From Haloferax elongans ATCC BAA-1513 (GTDB lineage: Archaea; Halobacteriota; Halobacteria; Halobacteriales; Haloferacaceae), in contig NZ_AOLK01000015.1 in NCBI RefSeq assembly GCF_000336755.1, positions 266,541 through 330,540 on the forward strand: DNA of 64,000 nucleotides, read 5' to 3'. The notes below the pieces were generated by a model. The model was not told the origin of the DNA and searched no databases. It saw only the letters and a program-made list of their open reading frames with translations. A program made the translations under genes and the position numbers. The first letter of the stretch is position 1, and each line of letters starts with the position of its first letter. Positions 7,640 to 16,587 of the stretch are shown here, piece after piece.

Positions 7640-10600
7640 CTACTCACCTTCACCGGGTTTGTCGTCTGACCCAGACTCCGATTCTGACTCAGTCTCAGAC
7701 GCTACTTCTGACTCAGTCTCTGTCTCTGCTTCATCCGACGAAGAACTGGTCTCCGCGAATTCGAACTCGCCGAACGCGTCGTCGCTCTCGTCGCCAGCAG
7801 ATTCGTCGGGGGTGGCGCCGTCTGCATCGTCGGTGTCCGGCGTCGAGGGCGACTCGCTCGCGTCGGTGACTGTCTCCCCACCATCGGCATCGACAGGCGT
7901 GTCTGTGTTGTCTCCGGTCGCCTGCGACCCACCACTACTTGCGGATGGCTGATTCACGTCGAACGTACCCAAGAAGTCCCCGAGGTCGACGTCGTCGGTG
8001 TCGAGGTCCGGGAAGTGTGCACCGTCCGAGATGTCGATTCCGGCTTCGCCAGCAGCGTCTTCCAACTCGTCGCTCGTGAGTGCGTCGAACAGGTCTGCTG
8101 GGCCATCGCTGTCGTCTGGAACACTGCTGTCGGCCGGGCTATCGCTGTCCTCGTCGTCACTGTCGGCCCCCGCTTCGAGAGCGGGCGTCTCCGACTCGCC
8201 TTCGAGAGAGGACGGCCCGTCGTCTTCGTCGAGCGCTGGCGTCTCGTCGCCACGTTCGAGTTCGTTTCGGTCGGTGCCCTCGTCGAGCGCTGGCGCGTCG
8301 AGACGGTCATCGAGCGTGTCGGCTTCGGGCCGGTCGCCCGGTTCCGCCTCGATGTCGGGTTCGCTCCGCATGTGTGAGAGCGCTTCTGCGACGTCGCCCA
8401 CGTCGCGCCCGCGGTAGTCGGGGAAGAGCTCCTCTTCGGCTCGTTTGAGAATCTCCTTGGCGAGCTTTCGGACGTGTTCCGGTGGGTCGGGCCGCGGAAC
8501 CATCTCCTCGCTTTCGGGGTCGATGTTGATGTGGACCGACTCCATCTCGCGGAGGTCTTCGAGACTGCGTTCGAGGTCGTCGGTCGCCATCAGGCCGAGG
8601 ATGGTATCTTGGTCGTTGATGAACGCCTGGAACGTCGCGGCGACCTGGGTGTAGGTGTTGAGGCCGCGGTCGATGAGGTACGCGAGGACGACCTGCCGCT
8701 TGAACATCTCCAAGTCGAGCGTCTCTTGGTCCCACCCCCGGTCGAACTTGATTTCTTCGAGCGTATTCGACGACCCCATCTGGAGGAACTCGTCGGCCTC
8801 CGCTTGCCACTGGTAGATATCCTGAACGTTGATTTCGTCGTTTTCGGGGTCGTAGTGGTTGATTTCGGTGAGCGACTTGTTCCGGCGAACCTTGTTGCCG
8901 CCGACCCGCGTCGACGTCTGAATCGACACGAGGTCGAGCGCCGTGAACATCGTCTTCGAGACGTTGATGGGAGCCGTCGTGAAGCGCTTGAGGACCTCGC
9001 CGACGGAGTCCGCGTGGAACGTCGTGTAGGTGGTGTGCCCCGTGGACATGACCTGAAAGAGCGTCCGCCCTTCCTCACCGCGAATCTCACCCATGACGAT
9101 GTAGTCGGGGCGTTGGCGGAGCGCCGCTTCGAGCAGGTCGAACTCGTCGACGTCGCCTTTGTCGTCGTCAGCGAACGAGGGTCGCGTGACCGACGCAATC
9201 CAGTTTCGCTGCGGGAGTTCGACCTCGCGGGTGTCCTCGATGGAGACGATTTTCGTGTTCGACGGGATGAAAAGCGACACGGCGTTGAGCGACGTGGTCT
9301 TCCCGGACGCAGTCCCCCCGGCGAAGATGAGGCTCTTGTCGTTCTCGATACAAAGCCAGAGGAACGCCATCTCTTCGAGCGAGAACGTCGACCAGTTGAT
9401 GAGGTCGATTGGCGTAAAGGGAACGTCCTTGAACTGCCGGATGGTGTAGTTCGTCCCGTGGTCGGACACCTCGCGGCCGAGGGTCAACTGCGCGCGTGAC
9501 CCGTCGGGGAGCGTCGCGTCGACCTGCGGGCGTCGCTTCGAGATGCCCTTCCCGGAGCGTTGGGCGAGTTTGACGACGAAGTCGTCGAGTTCGGTCTCGC
9601 CGTGATAGACGTTCGAGATAATCTGCTCGTAGTCGGAGTGGTAGACGAACACCGGCGAGTTGTAGCCGTCACACGAGATGTCCTCGACGTTGATGTCGTG
9701 TTTGACACCGTCGATTCGTTCGTAGCCGATGAAGTCGCGCCGAAGGTAGTACTGGAGCTTCTTGACTTGATAGTCGTTGAGTTCTGCCGTATCGTCGGCG
9801 AGGACCGCCGGTTCGGGACGGGCGGCGATACCCTCGATTCCGCCGAGTGGTTCTCCAGCACCCCGTTGTTCGGGATGACTTCCGAACAGTCCGCCGAGAC
9901 CAAGGCGGTCTGCGACGCCGCCGAGAAGTGGTGAACCGGAGTCCTTACTCGGCTTTGCGTTGGCGGGCGTGTCGTCGGCTTCCGCCGCACGGTCGCCTTC
10001 ATCACTCCCGCCCGCATCACGCTCGCCTTCCTGCGATTCGTCTGTATCTTCCGAGGATTCCCCCACCTCAGAGGAGTCATCCGTGTTGTTCCCGCCGAAA
10101 AGCCCACCCAATCCGAGTCGTTCAGTGAGGCTCTCGGCACCGTCGTTGACGCCATCGGTTGCAGCAGCACGCTCGGTCGCCGGCGCGTCGTAGAGGTCGT
10201 ACCGCGACAGCAACTCGTACGTCTGGGCTTCGATGACTCGCCCGCGGTTGTCTTCGCCGCCTTCGCCACTGACGAGTCCCTCGTCGCCGTATTTGATTGC
10301 AGTCCGAAGCTTTCCAGTGAGGAACTCCGTCAGGTCGTCTTCGATGCGGTTGAGGTAGGGTTCGACGACGTAGTACTTCTTCTCGTTTTCCTTGATGGAG
10401 TGGAAGATGATGACGAACGAGTAGGGCTTGTTCACCCAGTAGCGTTCGACCTCTCTGAAGTGCGTCTTCTTCTCCATCGGAACGGACTTTTCGAGGTCGT
10501 ATCGATTCGCGAACGTGGTGGTTCCGTCCACGCTGGTGAAGAACTCGTCCTCGTCGAAGTCCTGCTTGACGTCGACGGTCCGTTCCTCGACGACCTCGTC

Positions 10601-11194
10601 GAGTTCGCTCGCTCGCTTTCCGCCGCGTGCCAGTGCGTTCTCGATGACCGAGGGGTCGAATCCGAGGGCGTCTTCGCTGTCGAAGCGCTCGATGTTACCC
10701 TCGGCGTCGCGCGGGCGAGAACCGTCGTCCTCGTAGTAATACTCGCGCTTGTAGTGTTCCCACATCCACTCGTCTTTGACGACGGGTGTGGTTTCGGGGT
10801 CACAGAACGCCTCAAACTGCTCGTGAATGTCTTTCGCGTGCGCACCTCGCTTGCCGACGAATTCGCTGACCTCGACCGGGTGGAAGTCGAGGTACGTCTC
10901 GGGGTCGAGACTGACTTCGGTCCAGTCGTCGCGGTCAGGAGTTGGGATTTCTCGCTCTTCGCCGTCTTCCCAGCGAGAACTTCCCGGAACGTCGGCACGG
11001 GTGCGAGGGTCGAACCCATAGAGAGCTTCGACATCGCCATCGTCACCGAACTCGTCGAGGAAGTCGGCCCACGTGTACTCACCGACGCGGGCGTTCGACC
11101 CCTCCTGCGTTGAATCGGCGTCGCTCTCGATAGGCGACTCCGCGTCCCCCTCCAACGCCTTGGGTTCGGTTCCATCGGCGTCCTCGGTTGCCAT
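7640..11194 (-). CDS. pilB3: Type IV pilus assembly ATPase PilB/TadA with long acidic tail
   Basis: 1184 aa secretion ATPase driving pilus assembly. An N-terminal domain (about 1-340) is followed by a low-complexity acidic linker (345-465), a second N-domain part (470-600) and the RecA-like core: Walker A GGTASGKT at 626-633, Asp/Glu-rich box SIEDTREVEL, Walker B DYIVMGEIRGEE at 697-708 and His box STGHTTYTTFHA at 717-728. Residues from about 890 on form an acidic Asp/Glu/Ser/Thr tail with repeated PALDE-like units. The linker carries RLGLGGLFG twice (359-367 and 430-438). Typical archaeal PilB/TadA ATPases are 500-900 aa, so length comes from linker and tail. First gene of the pilus operon; GGAG precedes the ATG by 7 bases. 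Confidence 0.93.
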   Translation of the reverse strand: MATEDADGTEPKALEGDAESPIESDADSTQEGSNARVGEYTWADFLDEFGDDGDVEALYGFDPRTRADVPGSSRWEDGEEREIPTPDRDDWTEVSLDPETYLDFHPVEVSEFVGKRGAHAKDIHEQFEAFCDPETTPVVKDEWMWEHYKREYYYEDDGSRPRDAEGNIERFDSEDALGFDPSVIENALARGGKRASELDEVVEERTVDVKQDFDEDEFFTSVDGTTTFANRYDLEKSVPMEKKTHFREVERYWVNKPYSFVIIFHSIKENEKKYYVVEPYLNRIEDDLTEFLTGKLRTAIKYGDEGLVSGEGGEDNRGRVIEAQTYELLSRYDLYDAPATERAAATDGVNDGAESLTERLGLGGLFGGNNTDDSSEVGESSEDTDESQEGERDAGGSDEGDRAAEADDTPANAKPSKDSGSPLLGGVADRLGLGGLFGSHPEQRGAGEPLGGIEGIAARPEPAVLADDTAELNDYQVKKLQYYLRRDFIGYERIDGVKHDINVEDISCDGYNSPVFVYHSDYEQIISNVYHGETELDDFVVKLAQRSGKGISKRRPQVDATLPDGSRAQLTLGREVSDHGTNYTIRQFKDVPFTPIDLINWSTFSLEEMAFLWLCIENDKSLIFAGGTASGKTTSLNAVSLFIPSNTKIVSIEDTREVELPQRNWIASVTRPSFADDDKGDVDEFDLLEAALRQRPDYIVMGEIRGEEGRTLFQVMSTGHTTYTTFHADSVGEVLKRFTTAPINVSKTMFTALDLVSIQTSTRVGGNKVRRNKSLTEINHYDPENDEINVQDIYQWQAEADEFLQMGSSNTLEEIKFDRGWDQETLDLEMFKRQVVLAYLIDRGLNTYTQVAATFQAFINDQDTILGLMATDDLERSLEDLREMESVHINIDPESEEMVPRPDPPEHVRKLAKEILKRAEEELFPDYRGRDVGDVAEALSHMRSEPDIEAEPGDRPEADTLDDRLDAPALDEGTDRNELERGDETPALDEDDGPSSLEGESETPALEAGADSDDEDSDSPADSSVPDDSDGPADLFDALTSDELEDAAGEAGIDISDGAHFPDLDTDDVDLGDFLGTFDVNQPSASSGGSQATGDNTDTPVDADGGETVTDASESPSTPDTDDADGATPDESAGDESDDAFGEFEFAETSSSSDEAETETESEVASETESESESGSDDKPGEGE

Positions 11195-11507
11195 TGTGCT
11201 CCGGTATCCGGGGTGATGGAAAAGCTTTTTCTCAAATAATTCACAATTTAAGTTTATTTAAGTGTCTTTTTTATAACCATTTATTAATAGCCGAGTCGCT
11301 CGAAGACGGATATTTCAGTTGTTTAATTGGATATTTACTGTGGGAAACCGGGAGACCGAACCACGAATGAACAGCAATCAATTCCCTTTGGGTTGTTACT
11401 TCGGTCGAACTCGCTGTCAACCCTTGTCGCACGTTCTGTTGAGTGGGTGGCTCATCACTTTCGAGCCGGTGCGAATAACTATGATATCCCTCTGAGATAA
11501 TTCAGCC
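11195..11507. promoter_or_regulatory. Divergent promoter region, pilB / membrane protein
   Basis: 313 bp gene-free and AT-rich (11221-11300) compared with its surroundings. On the minus strand TTAAATAAAC/TTAAATTG around 11249-11265 are TATA-like boxes suitably placed upstream of pilB at 11194. A second AT patch (TTATAAAAAA on the minus strand, 11266-11276) could be another box. On the plus strand only a weak element (GAATAACT, 11473-11480) lies about 28 bp before the ATG at 11508, fitting a leaderless transcript. No ORF or RNA gene recognised here. Confidence 0.5.
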
Positions 11508-12038
11508 ATGGATCACCTCACACTCGTCGTCCTGCAGCAGACGCCAATCGCGCCACCAACGGACCCCAGTGCATTCACCCGCTTTTTCGGCTCCACAATA
11601 TCCGCCGCAGGGACGTTCCTCGGAACGCTCATCCTCGGTGCACTCTTGCTCGTACTCGCGCCGGATTTCACCGAGAACGTAATCGACACAATCGAAGAGA
11701 AGCCCGGGCCATCGTTCCTCTGGGGACTCGGTGTCTTCGTCGCGTTCATCTTCGTCATCATCGCGCTCGTCATCACCTTGATCGGCATCTTCCTCGCCAT
11801 CCCGCTCGTCATCGTGATGATATTCGTCTCGTTGTTCGGCGGCGCAATCGTGTTCATCTTCGTCGGTGAGCGACTCCTCGAAGCCGCAAACGTCGACACG
11901 TCCCGCTGGGGTCACCTCGGTGTTGGTGCGTTCGCCGCGACTGTGCTCGCTGCCATCCCCGTCGTCGGCGGCATCACGAACTTCGTCGTCAACACTGTCG
12001 GTGTCGGTGCACTTGTCTACTACTGGCGCAACAGCTAA
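11508..12038 (+). CDS. Integral membrane protein, unknown function (DUF8173-like)
   Basis: 176 aa, almost entirely hydrophobic: about four TM segments (residues 30-52, 66-88, 90-118, 140-170) with acidic cytoplasmic loops and a WRNS end. It resembles the membrane part of haloarchaeal proteins that in other species are fused to a bactofilin-like polymer-forming domain (that family resemblance is recalled, not searched). No catalytic or transport motif is visible. Monocistronic, divergent from pilB, convergent with the DMT transporter 12 bp downstream. Confidence 0.7.
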   Translation: MDHLTLVVLQQTPIAPPTDPSAFTRFFGSTISAAGTFLGTLILGALLLVLAPDFTENVIDTIEEKPGPSFLWGLGVFVAFIFVIIALVITLIGIFLAIPLVIVMIFVSLFGGAIVFIFVGERLLEAANVDTSRWGHLGVGAFAATVLAAIPVVGGITNFVVNTVGVGALVYYWRNS

Positions 12039-12049
12039 TTCGAGACTGT

Positions 12050-12943
12050 TCACCCACTCAGTTCCGAACGAATCGCGTTCCGCTTTACGAGCAGGAACCC
12101 GACGACGATAATCGCAAACCCAACTGCGACCGAGGGTGCGAGCGCCTCGTCGAGTGCTGCCCAGCCGACGACCGCCGCGAAGACCGGTGAGACGTAGCCG
12201 ACGAGGTTGATCTCTATCGGACCGAGTCGGTCAAGCAACTCGAAGTAAAGCAGGTAGCCCGCTGCCCCTGCGAAGGGGACGAGATACACGTACGCAGCGA
12301 CGACTGTCGGCGTCAGGTCGACGTGCTGTGGTTCGCCTCGAACGAGGCTCATCACGTGGAGCAGTCCGCCCCCGAGCAACATCAGCCAGCCCTGGTACGC
12401 CGCTACCGGAAGCGTCGTTCGGAGCGGGCGGGTGACGACCCCTCCGAGAGCGAACGCCGACGCCGAGAGCACCAGAATTCCGACTCCGAGCGGGTTCGGT
12501 GAACTCACGGCGTTGGGGTTGGGGTTGGCGACGACGACCACGCCGACCAGCCCGAGCAGGATGCCTGCGAGCGCAACCGGACTGAGTCGTTCGTCGGGGA
12601 GCACTGGACGGGCGAATCCAGCAGAGAGTACCGGAATCGAACTCAGGACCACGGCGCTGACGGCAGAGGTGACGTACCCCTGTCCGATGAACAGGAGGCC
12701 GTTGTGGACGGCGATAAAGAGCGTCCCGCCCGCGACGACACTCGGAAGGTCAGAGCGGCTGAGTCGCCACCGCTGTTTTCGAGCCGCACCGTATCCGAGG
12801 ACCAACAGCCCGACGAGGTCGAATCGAAGTGCGGCAAAGAGCAACGGTGGAATGCCGGCTAAGCCAGCTTTGACCGCCGGATACGATGCACCCCAGAGAG
12901 CGGCGAGAAGGAGAAAGGCAGCAGCGTTTCGGTACCGGGTCAC
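12050..12943 (-). CDS. EamA/DMT-superfamily permease
   Basis: 297 aa with ten predicted TM helices in two five-helix EamA repeats (about 8-140 and 150-290). The segment WGASYPAVKAGL at the first helix and the repeat-end motif ERLSPVALAGILLGLVGV are typical of the drug/metabolite transporter family, usually metabolite or amino acid exporters. The paired repeat ends with DEALAPSVAVGFAIIVVGF. Substrate cannot be assigned. Stands alone; convergent with the membrane protein at 11508 and separated from tRNA-Arg by a repeat-containing spacer. Confidence 0.88.
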   Translation of the reverse strand: MTRYRNAAAFLLLAALWGASYPAVKAGLAGIPPLLFAALRFDLVGLLVLGYGAARKQRWRLSRSDLPSVVAGGTLFIAVHNGLLFIGQGYVTSAVSAVVLSSIPVLSAGFARPVLPDERLSPVALAGILLGLVGVVVVANPNPNAVSSPNPLGVGILVLSASAFALGGVVTRPLRTTLPVAAYQGWLMLLGGGLLHVMSLVRGEPQHVDLTPTVVAAYVYLVPFAGAAGYLLYFELLDRLGPIEINLVGYVSPVFAAVVGWAALDEALAPSVAVGFAIIVVGFLLVKRNAIRSELSG

Positions 12944-13037
12944 ACAAGGTGTCGTCGGGTGTGGGTGGTGAGCGTATCGGTTCGGGCAGTTGCGACCGGT
13001 TCGTCAACCCTCTGTTCGTCACGGTTGCGAGACTAAA

Positions 13038-13132
13038 CGGGCGTGGCGGGACTCTCGTGAGCAGAGCGAACGAGAGTCAGGAACGCCCGTGAAGGAACGA
13101 AGTGACTGAACGGGTGTGACGAGATTCGAACC
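13038..13132. repeat. Direct repeat copy 1 with degenerate tRNA 3' end
   Basis: About 95 bp nearly identical to 13213-13307 (offset 175 bp). Its right end (13111-13132, CGGGTGTGACGAGATTCGAACC) is a mutated version of the tRNA-Arg 3' half found in copy 2. The body contains the inverted pair GACTCTCG/CGAGAGTC around GTGAGCAGAGCGAA. The layout looks like a duplicated tRNA 3' flank, as left by integration or slippage. Confidence 0.75.
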
Positions 13133-13212
13133 TCGGTCGCTCACTTCGTTCGCTCCCTGATTCGAATCCCGCGTGCCCGTCACTACTGCTCGCTGCCGCT
13201 CGCAGAAGATGA

Positions 13213-13307
13213 CGGGCGTGACGGGACTCTCGTGAGCAGAGCGAACGAGAGTCAGGAACGCCCGTGAAGGAACGAAGTGACTGAACGGGCGTGACGGGAT
13301 TCGAACC
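13213..13307. repeat. Direct repeat copy 2 running into tRNA-Arg 3' end
   Basis: Second copy of the 13038-13132 repeat; from 13286 it is the intact tRNA-Arg acceptor and T-arm. Between the copies (13133-13212) lies another T-arm-like string, GATTCGAATCCCG (13161-13173), in the opposite orientation, followed by GTGCCCGTCA. So the spacer holds a third, inverted tRNA-end remnant. Confidence 0.75.
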
Positions 13308-13358
13308 CGCGATCGAGAGGTTAGGAACCTCTCGCCCTGTCCACTAGGCCACACGCCC
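13286..13358 (-). tRNA. tRNA-Arg (anticodon CCT)
   Basis: 73 bases fold as a cloverleaf on the minus strand: acceptor GGGCGTG/CACGCCC with discriminator G, D-arm with AGTGGACAGG loop, anticodon stem AGAGG/CCTCT enclosing TTCCTAA (anticodon CCT, reads AGG), and T-arm GCGGG-TTCGAAT-CCCGT. No intron; CCA is not encoded. The 3' end lies inside the second copy of a 95-bp direct repeat. Confidence 0.97.
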
Positions 13359-13448
13359 TCCCGTGATTTCTCTCGGGGGTGGACAAAAATCGCGTGATCA
13401 ACCCCCCGTGGGGGGTTGGACGGAGAAGACGAAGAAGAGCTGCAGTGA

Positions 13449-13721
13449 CTACTCAGACGTGGTAGTCGACTCGGTCGCCGTCTCGGTCGACGTTTCGGTC
13501 GTCGTTTCGGTGGCGTCCTCGTCGTCGTCGCCGTTCATCTGCTGCAGTTCTTCTTCGATTTCGTTGCGTCCGCGTCGGAACTCGCCCATGGCCTGCCCGG
13601 TAGAGCGCGCAAGTTTCGGAATCTTGTTCGCGCCGAACAGCAGGATGAGCACGAGGAGGACGACGATCAGCTCCGGCCCACCCGGGAGTCCCGGGAACAG
13701 GGGGGTGATGGTCTCGAACAT
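13449..13721 (-). CDS. tatA: Twin-arginine translocase subunit TatA
   Basis: 90 aa. One N-terminal membrane helix (about 16-30), the FG hinge (LLFGANKIPKLARSTG) and an amphipathic helix, then an acidic Thr/Glu tail: the TatA/E family layout. TatA oligomers form the conduit for folded Tat substrates, which make up most secreted proteins in haloarchaea; in this window the Tat-type lipoprotein of the Liv transporter is a likely client. Length is normal for haloarchaeal TatA. A TATA-like TATAATTAAC lies 30-40 bp upstream on the minus strand, suggesting its own promoter. Which TatA paralogue this is cannot be decided. Confidence 0.93.
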   Translation of the reverse strand: MFETITPLFPGLPGGPELIVVLLVLILLFGANKIPKLARSTGQAMGEFRRGRNEIEEELQQMNGDDDEDATETTTETSTETATESTTTSE

Positions 13722-13977
13722 CGCTGTTTCTGCCTAACCCTGTGTTAATTATAGGCTTTTTGCCTTCACTGACCTCACGAACGGACGAATGTCGGGCATT
13801 CGGACGTACCGTGTGCCGTGGGCTAACGGCCGAGCGACCGCGAAATACGTAAAATATCTTCTGGCCGGGGGCTACTGTGACTGATGGTAGCATATGGCAC
13901 AAATAAGTCACGATTAATCAGCCCCGAAGACCGCATGCCGTAGCTGTAAAGTAGGTGCCGTCAATCCCCTCTATTGT

Positions 13978-14484
13978 ATGGTATCTGTCGGCGACACTGC
14001 ACCTGACTTTACGGCACCGAAAACGGACATCGACGGCGACATCGAGGAGTTCACGCTCTCTGAAAACCTCGACGACGCTCCCATCGTCCTCGCGTTCTTC
14101 CCCGCCGCGTTCACCGGGGTCTGCACCACGGAGATGTGCACCTTCCGCGACCAGATGGCGAACTTCGACGACGTTGGTGCCACGGTCTACGGCATCAGCA
14201 TCGACACGCCCTTTACCCTCTCCGAGTTCGCGGAGAAGAACGACCTCAACTTCGACCTCATCAGCGACACCAACCGCAACATCATCGATGCGTTCGGCAT
14301 CGACATGGACTTCGCGGACCTCGGCGTCTACAACGTCGCAAAGCGCGCTGTCTTCGTCGTGAACGCGGACGGCGAAGTCACCTACGAGTGGGTCAGCGAC
14401 GACCCCGGCGTCGAGCCGGACTACGACGAAGTCGAAGCGGCGGCATCTAAGGCAGAGGTCGAAGCCCCCGCTGACTCGGCGTAA
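13978..14484 (+). CDS. Peroxiredoxin (AhpC/TSA, BCP-like)
   Basis: 168 aa thioredoxin-fold peroxidase reducing H2O2 and organic peroxides. The peroxidatic Cys49 is in the family motif P-x3-T-x2-C (PAAFTGVC); a second Cys54 five residues on fits the BCP/PrxQ-type resolving position. The length is that of a one-domain Prx. Cytosolic, no signal. Starts at ATG 13978; single gene between tatA and an HD hydrolase, both with their own spacing. Its reductant is probably a thioredoxin-like protein not encoded here. Confidence 0.93.
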   Translation: MVSVGDTAPDFTAPKTDIDGDIEEFTLSENLDDAPIVLAFFPAAFTGVCTTEMCTFRDQMANFDDVGATVYGISIDTPFTLSEFAEKNDLNFDLISDTNRNIIDAFGIDMDFADLGVYNVAKRAVFVVNADGEVTYEWVSDDPGVEPDYDEVEAAASKAEVEAPADSA

Positions 14485-14559
14485 GCTCCCCTGAGATACG
14501 CTGTCGTACGTATTTCACAGCCCAAGTCCTTTTTTGGTCGTAGCGCTATCGTAGGGCGC

Positions 14560-15372
14560 ATGAGTCATTCTGAAGAGGCCATCAATGGCGGCCGGGTATA
14601 CGACCCTGATGCAGACCACGCGTTCCCCGACGAGAAACTCAACCAAGTTCTTCCTGTACTCCTCGAAGACGAAGAGGTAAACGCGCTTCTCGAAGCCCAG
14701 AACGTCAACGCAGTCACGCGGAAGGGCTACAACGACCACGGACCCAAGCACATCGAAATCGTTCTGAATCGCGCACTTCGGCTCTACGACCTACTCAAAC
14801 GTGGTGGCTGTGAGTTCAACGGCGCAGCCGACCACGGACTCGATGAAGCAGACGAGGCGGTCATCGTCGCACTCGCTGCTCGCCTCCACGACATCGGCCA
14901 CATCGTCCACCGCGACAATCATGCGTACTACTCCATCCCACTGGCCTCGGACGTTCTCGACCGCTTCCTCCCGCAGTTTTACGACACTGTCGACGCCGTT
15001 CGGATGAAATCGGAGGTGCTTCATGCGATTCTCTGTCACCACCGCGAGGAAGACCCACTCACGCTCGAAGCGGGCGTCATCCGCGTCGCCGACGCGCTCG
15101 ACATGGAACACGGTCGGTCGCGTATCCCGTACGAGAAGGGAGGTCGCGGCATCAACACGCTCTCCAGTCAGGCAATCAGCAACGTCACGCTGAAGGAAGG
15201 TGACAAGTCGCCAGTGCTCGTCGAAATCGAGATGGTCAACGCCGCCGGTGTCTACCAGGTCGACAACCTACTGAAAGCAAAGCTCGACGGCTCCGGGCTC
15301 GAGGAGCACGTGAGAATCGTCGCCGTCAACACGCGGTCTGAGGACCAACTGGTCGAACGTATCGAACTGTAG
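14560..15372 (+). CDS. HD-domain metal-dependent phosphohydrolase
   Basis: 270 aa. HD domain about residues 58-180: first His at NDHGPKH (60/64), the HD doublet at His110-Asp111 within ARLHDIGH, and a downstream His pair in LCHHRE followed by RVADALDME, which supplies the last metal ligand Asp. Such proteins hydrolyse phosphoesters, often (d)NTPs or cyclic nucleotides; the substrate of this one is unknown. The C-terminal 80 residues look like a small alpha/beta appendix. Monocistronic, ATG at 14560. Confidence 0.85.
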   Translation: MSHSEEAINGGRVYDPDADHAFPDEKLNQVLPVLLEDEEVNALLEAQNVNAVTRKGYNDHGPKHIEIVLNRALRLYDLLKRGGCEFNGAADHGLDEADEAVIVALAARLHDIGHIVHRDNHAYYSIPLASDVLDRFLPQFYDTVDAVRMKSEVLHAILCHHREEDPLTLEAGVIRVADALDMEHGRSRIPYEKGGRGINTLSSQAISNVTLKEGDKSPVLVEIEMVNAAGVYQVDNLLKAKLDGSGLEEHVRIVAVNTRSEDQLVERIEL

Positions 15373-15433
15373 CCGGGGACTGCTGTACCGGAAAAAGATT
15401 CGACCGATTGAGTGTCGCGCCGACGGGAGCGTC

Positions 15434-16342
15434 TCAGTCGTTCGACTGCGCGACTCGGTCCATCCCGGCGACGGAGAGTTCGCCGCTGAGGGTTCGGTTC
15501 GGGTAGGGGAAGTCGATGCCCTCTTCGTCGAACCGCTTTTTCACTGTCGTCACGTACTCGCCGCGCGTCTTGACGAAGTCTGCACGGCTCGGGTTTGCAA
15601 TCCAGATTCTGGACTTCAGGACCACAGCCGAGTCCCCGAGTTCCGTCAGGCGGACCGACGGTTCAGGGTCGTCCATGATGCCGTCGTGTGCCTGTGCTTC
15701 TTCGAGGATGATGTCGGTCGCCTGCTGGATGTCGTCGTCGTAGCCGATGCCGAATGGCACCTGCAGACGAAGCTTGTCCTTGGCGACGGGGTTCTTGATG
15801 ACTCCATCGGTGAGCTGCGAGTTCGGGACCGTGAGCAGTTCGTTGTCGAAGGTCCGAACACGGGTCACGCGGAAGGAGATGTCCTCGACGATACCGGAAT
15901 GGCCGTCCCATTCAATCCAGTCGTTGATGCGGAAGGGTCGGTCGGTGAAGATGAAGATACCGGCGACGAAGTTCGAGATGGTATCCTGCATCGCAAAGCC
16001 AATCGCCAGCGTTCCGGCCGCCGCAATCGTTGCGAGCGACTGGAGGATGTTGGGGAAGCCCGCCATTCTGAACCCGGCCGCGAGAGCGATGAACGCGACC
16101 ACGACGGTGACGAGCTTCATCAGTGGCTTCTTGGCGTGTTCGTCGGCTCCGCGTCGGTCGAGATACCGAGAAACGACCGACGAGAGGATAGCCTTCCCGA
16201 CGATGTAGACGGCGAGGAAGGTGACAAAAAAGCCTAGAACCGAGCCGAGGAGCTGTGCGTACGGGATGTTAGCCTCCGCGAGGAAGCGACCGATAGCGCC
16301 ACCGCCTCCCTGAAGTTGGAGTGGAAGCGCAGCCAGACTCAT
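15434..16342 (-). CDS. MscS-family mechanosensitive ion channel
   Basis: 302 aa. Three N-terminal TM helices (about 22-50, 70-92, 98-125), the pore helix with Gly/Ala pattern (AAAGTLAIGFAMQDTISNFVAG), then the beta domain RPFRINDWIEW and the mixed C-terminal domain (TVPNSQLTDGVIKNP). These are the classic MscS landmarks; the channel opens under membrane tension and releases osmolytes on hypo-osmotic shock. Its start ATG overlaps the CRM-protein stop by 4 bp, so the two are co-transcribed. Confidence 0.93.
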   Translation of the reverse strand: MSLAALPLQLQGGGGAIGRFLAEANIPYAQLLGSVLGFFVTFLAVYIVGKAILSSVVSRYLDRRGADEHAKKPLMKLVTVVVAFIALAAGFRMAGFPNILQSLATIAAAGTLAIGFAMQDTISNFVAGIFIFTDRPFRINDWIEWDGHSGIVEDISFRVTRVRTFDNELLTVPNSQLTDGVIKNPVAKDKLRLQVPFGIGYDDDIQQATDIILEEAQAHDGIMDDPEPSVRLTELGDSAVVLKSRIWIANPSRADFVKTRGEYVTTVKKRFDEEGIDFPYPNRTLSGELSVAGMDRVAQSND

Positions 16343-16587
16343 CGGTGGAAGACGGCCGTCTTCCCTCGTGTCTCGATAAGGTCAGCATTCACTCGCTCTG
16401 CGAGGTCCGCGGCGGCGTCGTCGATAGTCGTGCCACCGAGGGCCGCGCGGAGGAACTTCGCCTTGACGAGGTTCCGTTCGGCCAGTTGGTCGTTCAGTTC
16501 GCCGACGACGGCTTCGATTCCACTCTTCCCGACCCAGACGGTGACGTCGAGGTCGTGAGCTTCTTTCCGCAGCTCTTGGGTGTCCAT
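16339..16587 (-). CDS. YhbY/CRM-domain RNA-binding protein
   Basis: 82 aa single CRM domain. The N-terminal LRKEAHDLDVTVWVGKSGI contains the GxxG RNA-binding loop (GKSG), followed by the helix/strand pattern ending in ETRGKTAVFHR. Stand-alone CRM proteins such as E. coli YhbY associate with pre-50S ribosomal subunits; an archaeal role in rRNA or tRNA processing is likely. It overlaps mscS by 4 bp and lies 120 bp downstream of rnp4, so an RNA-processing mini-operon is plausible. Confidence 0.92.
   Translation of the reverse strand: MDTQELRKEAHDLDVTVWVGKSGIEAVVGELNDQLAERNLVKAKFLRAALGGTTIDDAAADLAERVNADLIETRGKTAVFHR

Noticed and set aside
13038-13307. CRISPR array
   Set aside because: Only two copies, long units and tRNA content; no short regular spacers or cas genes.
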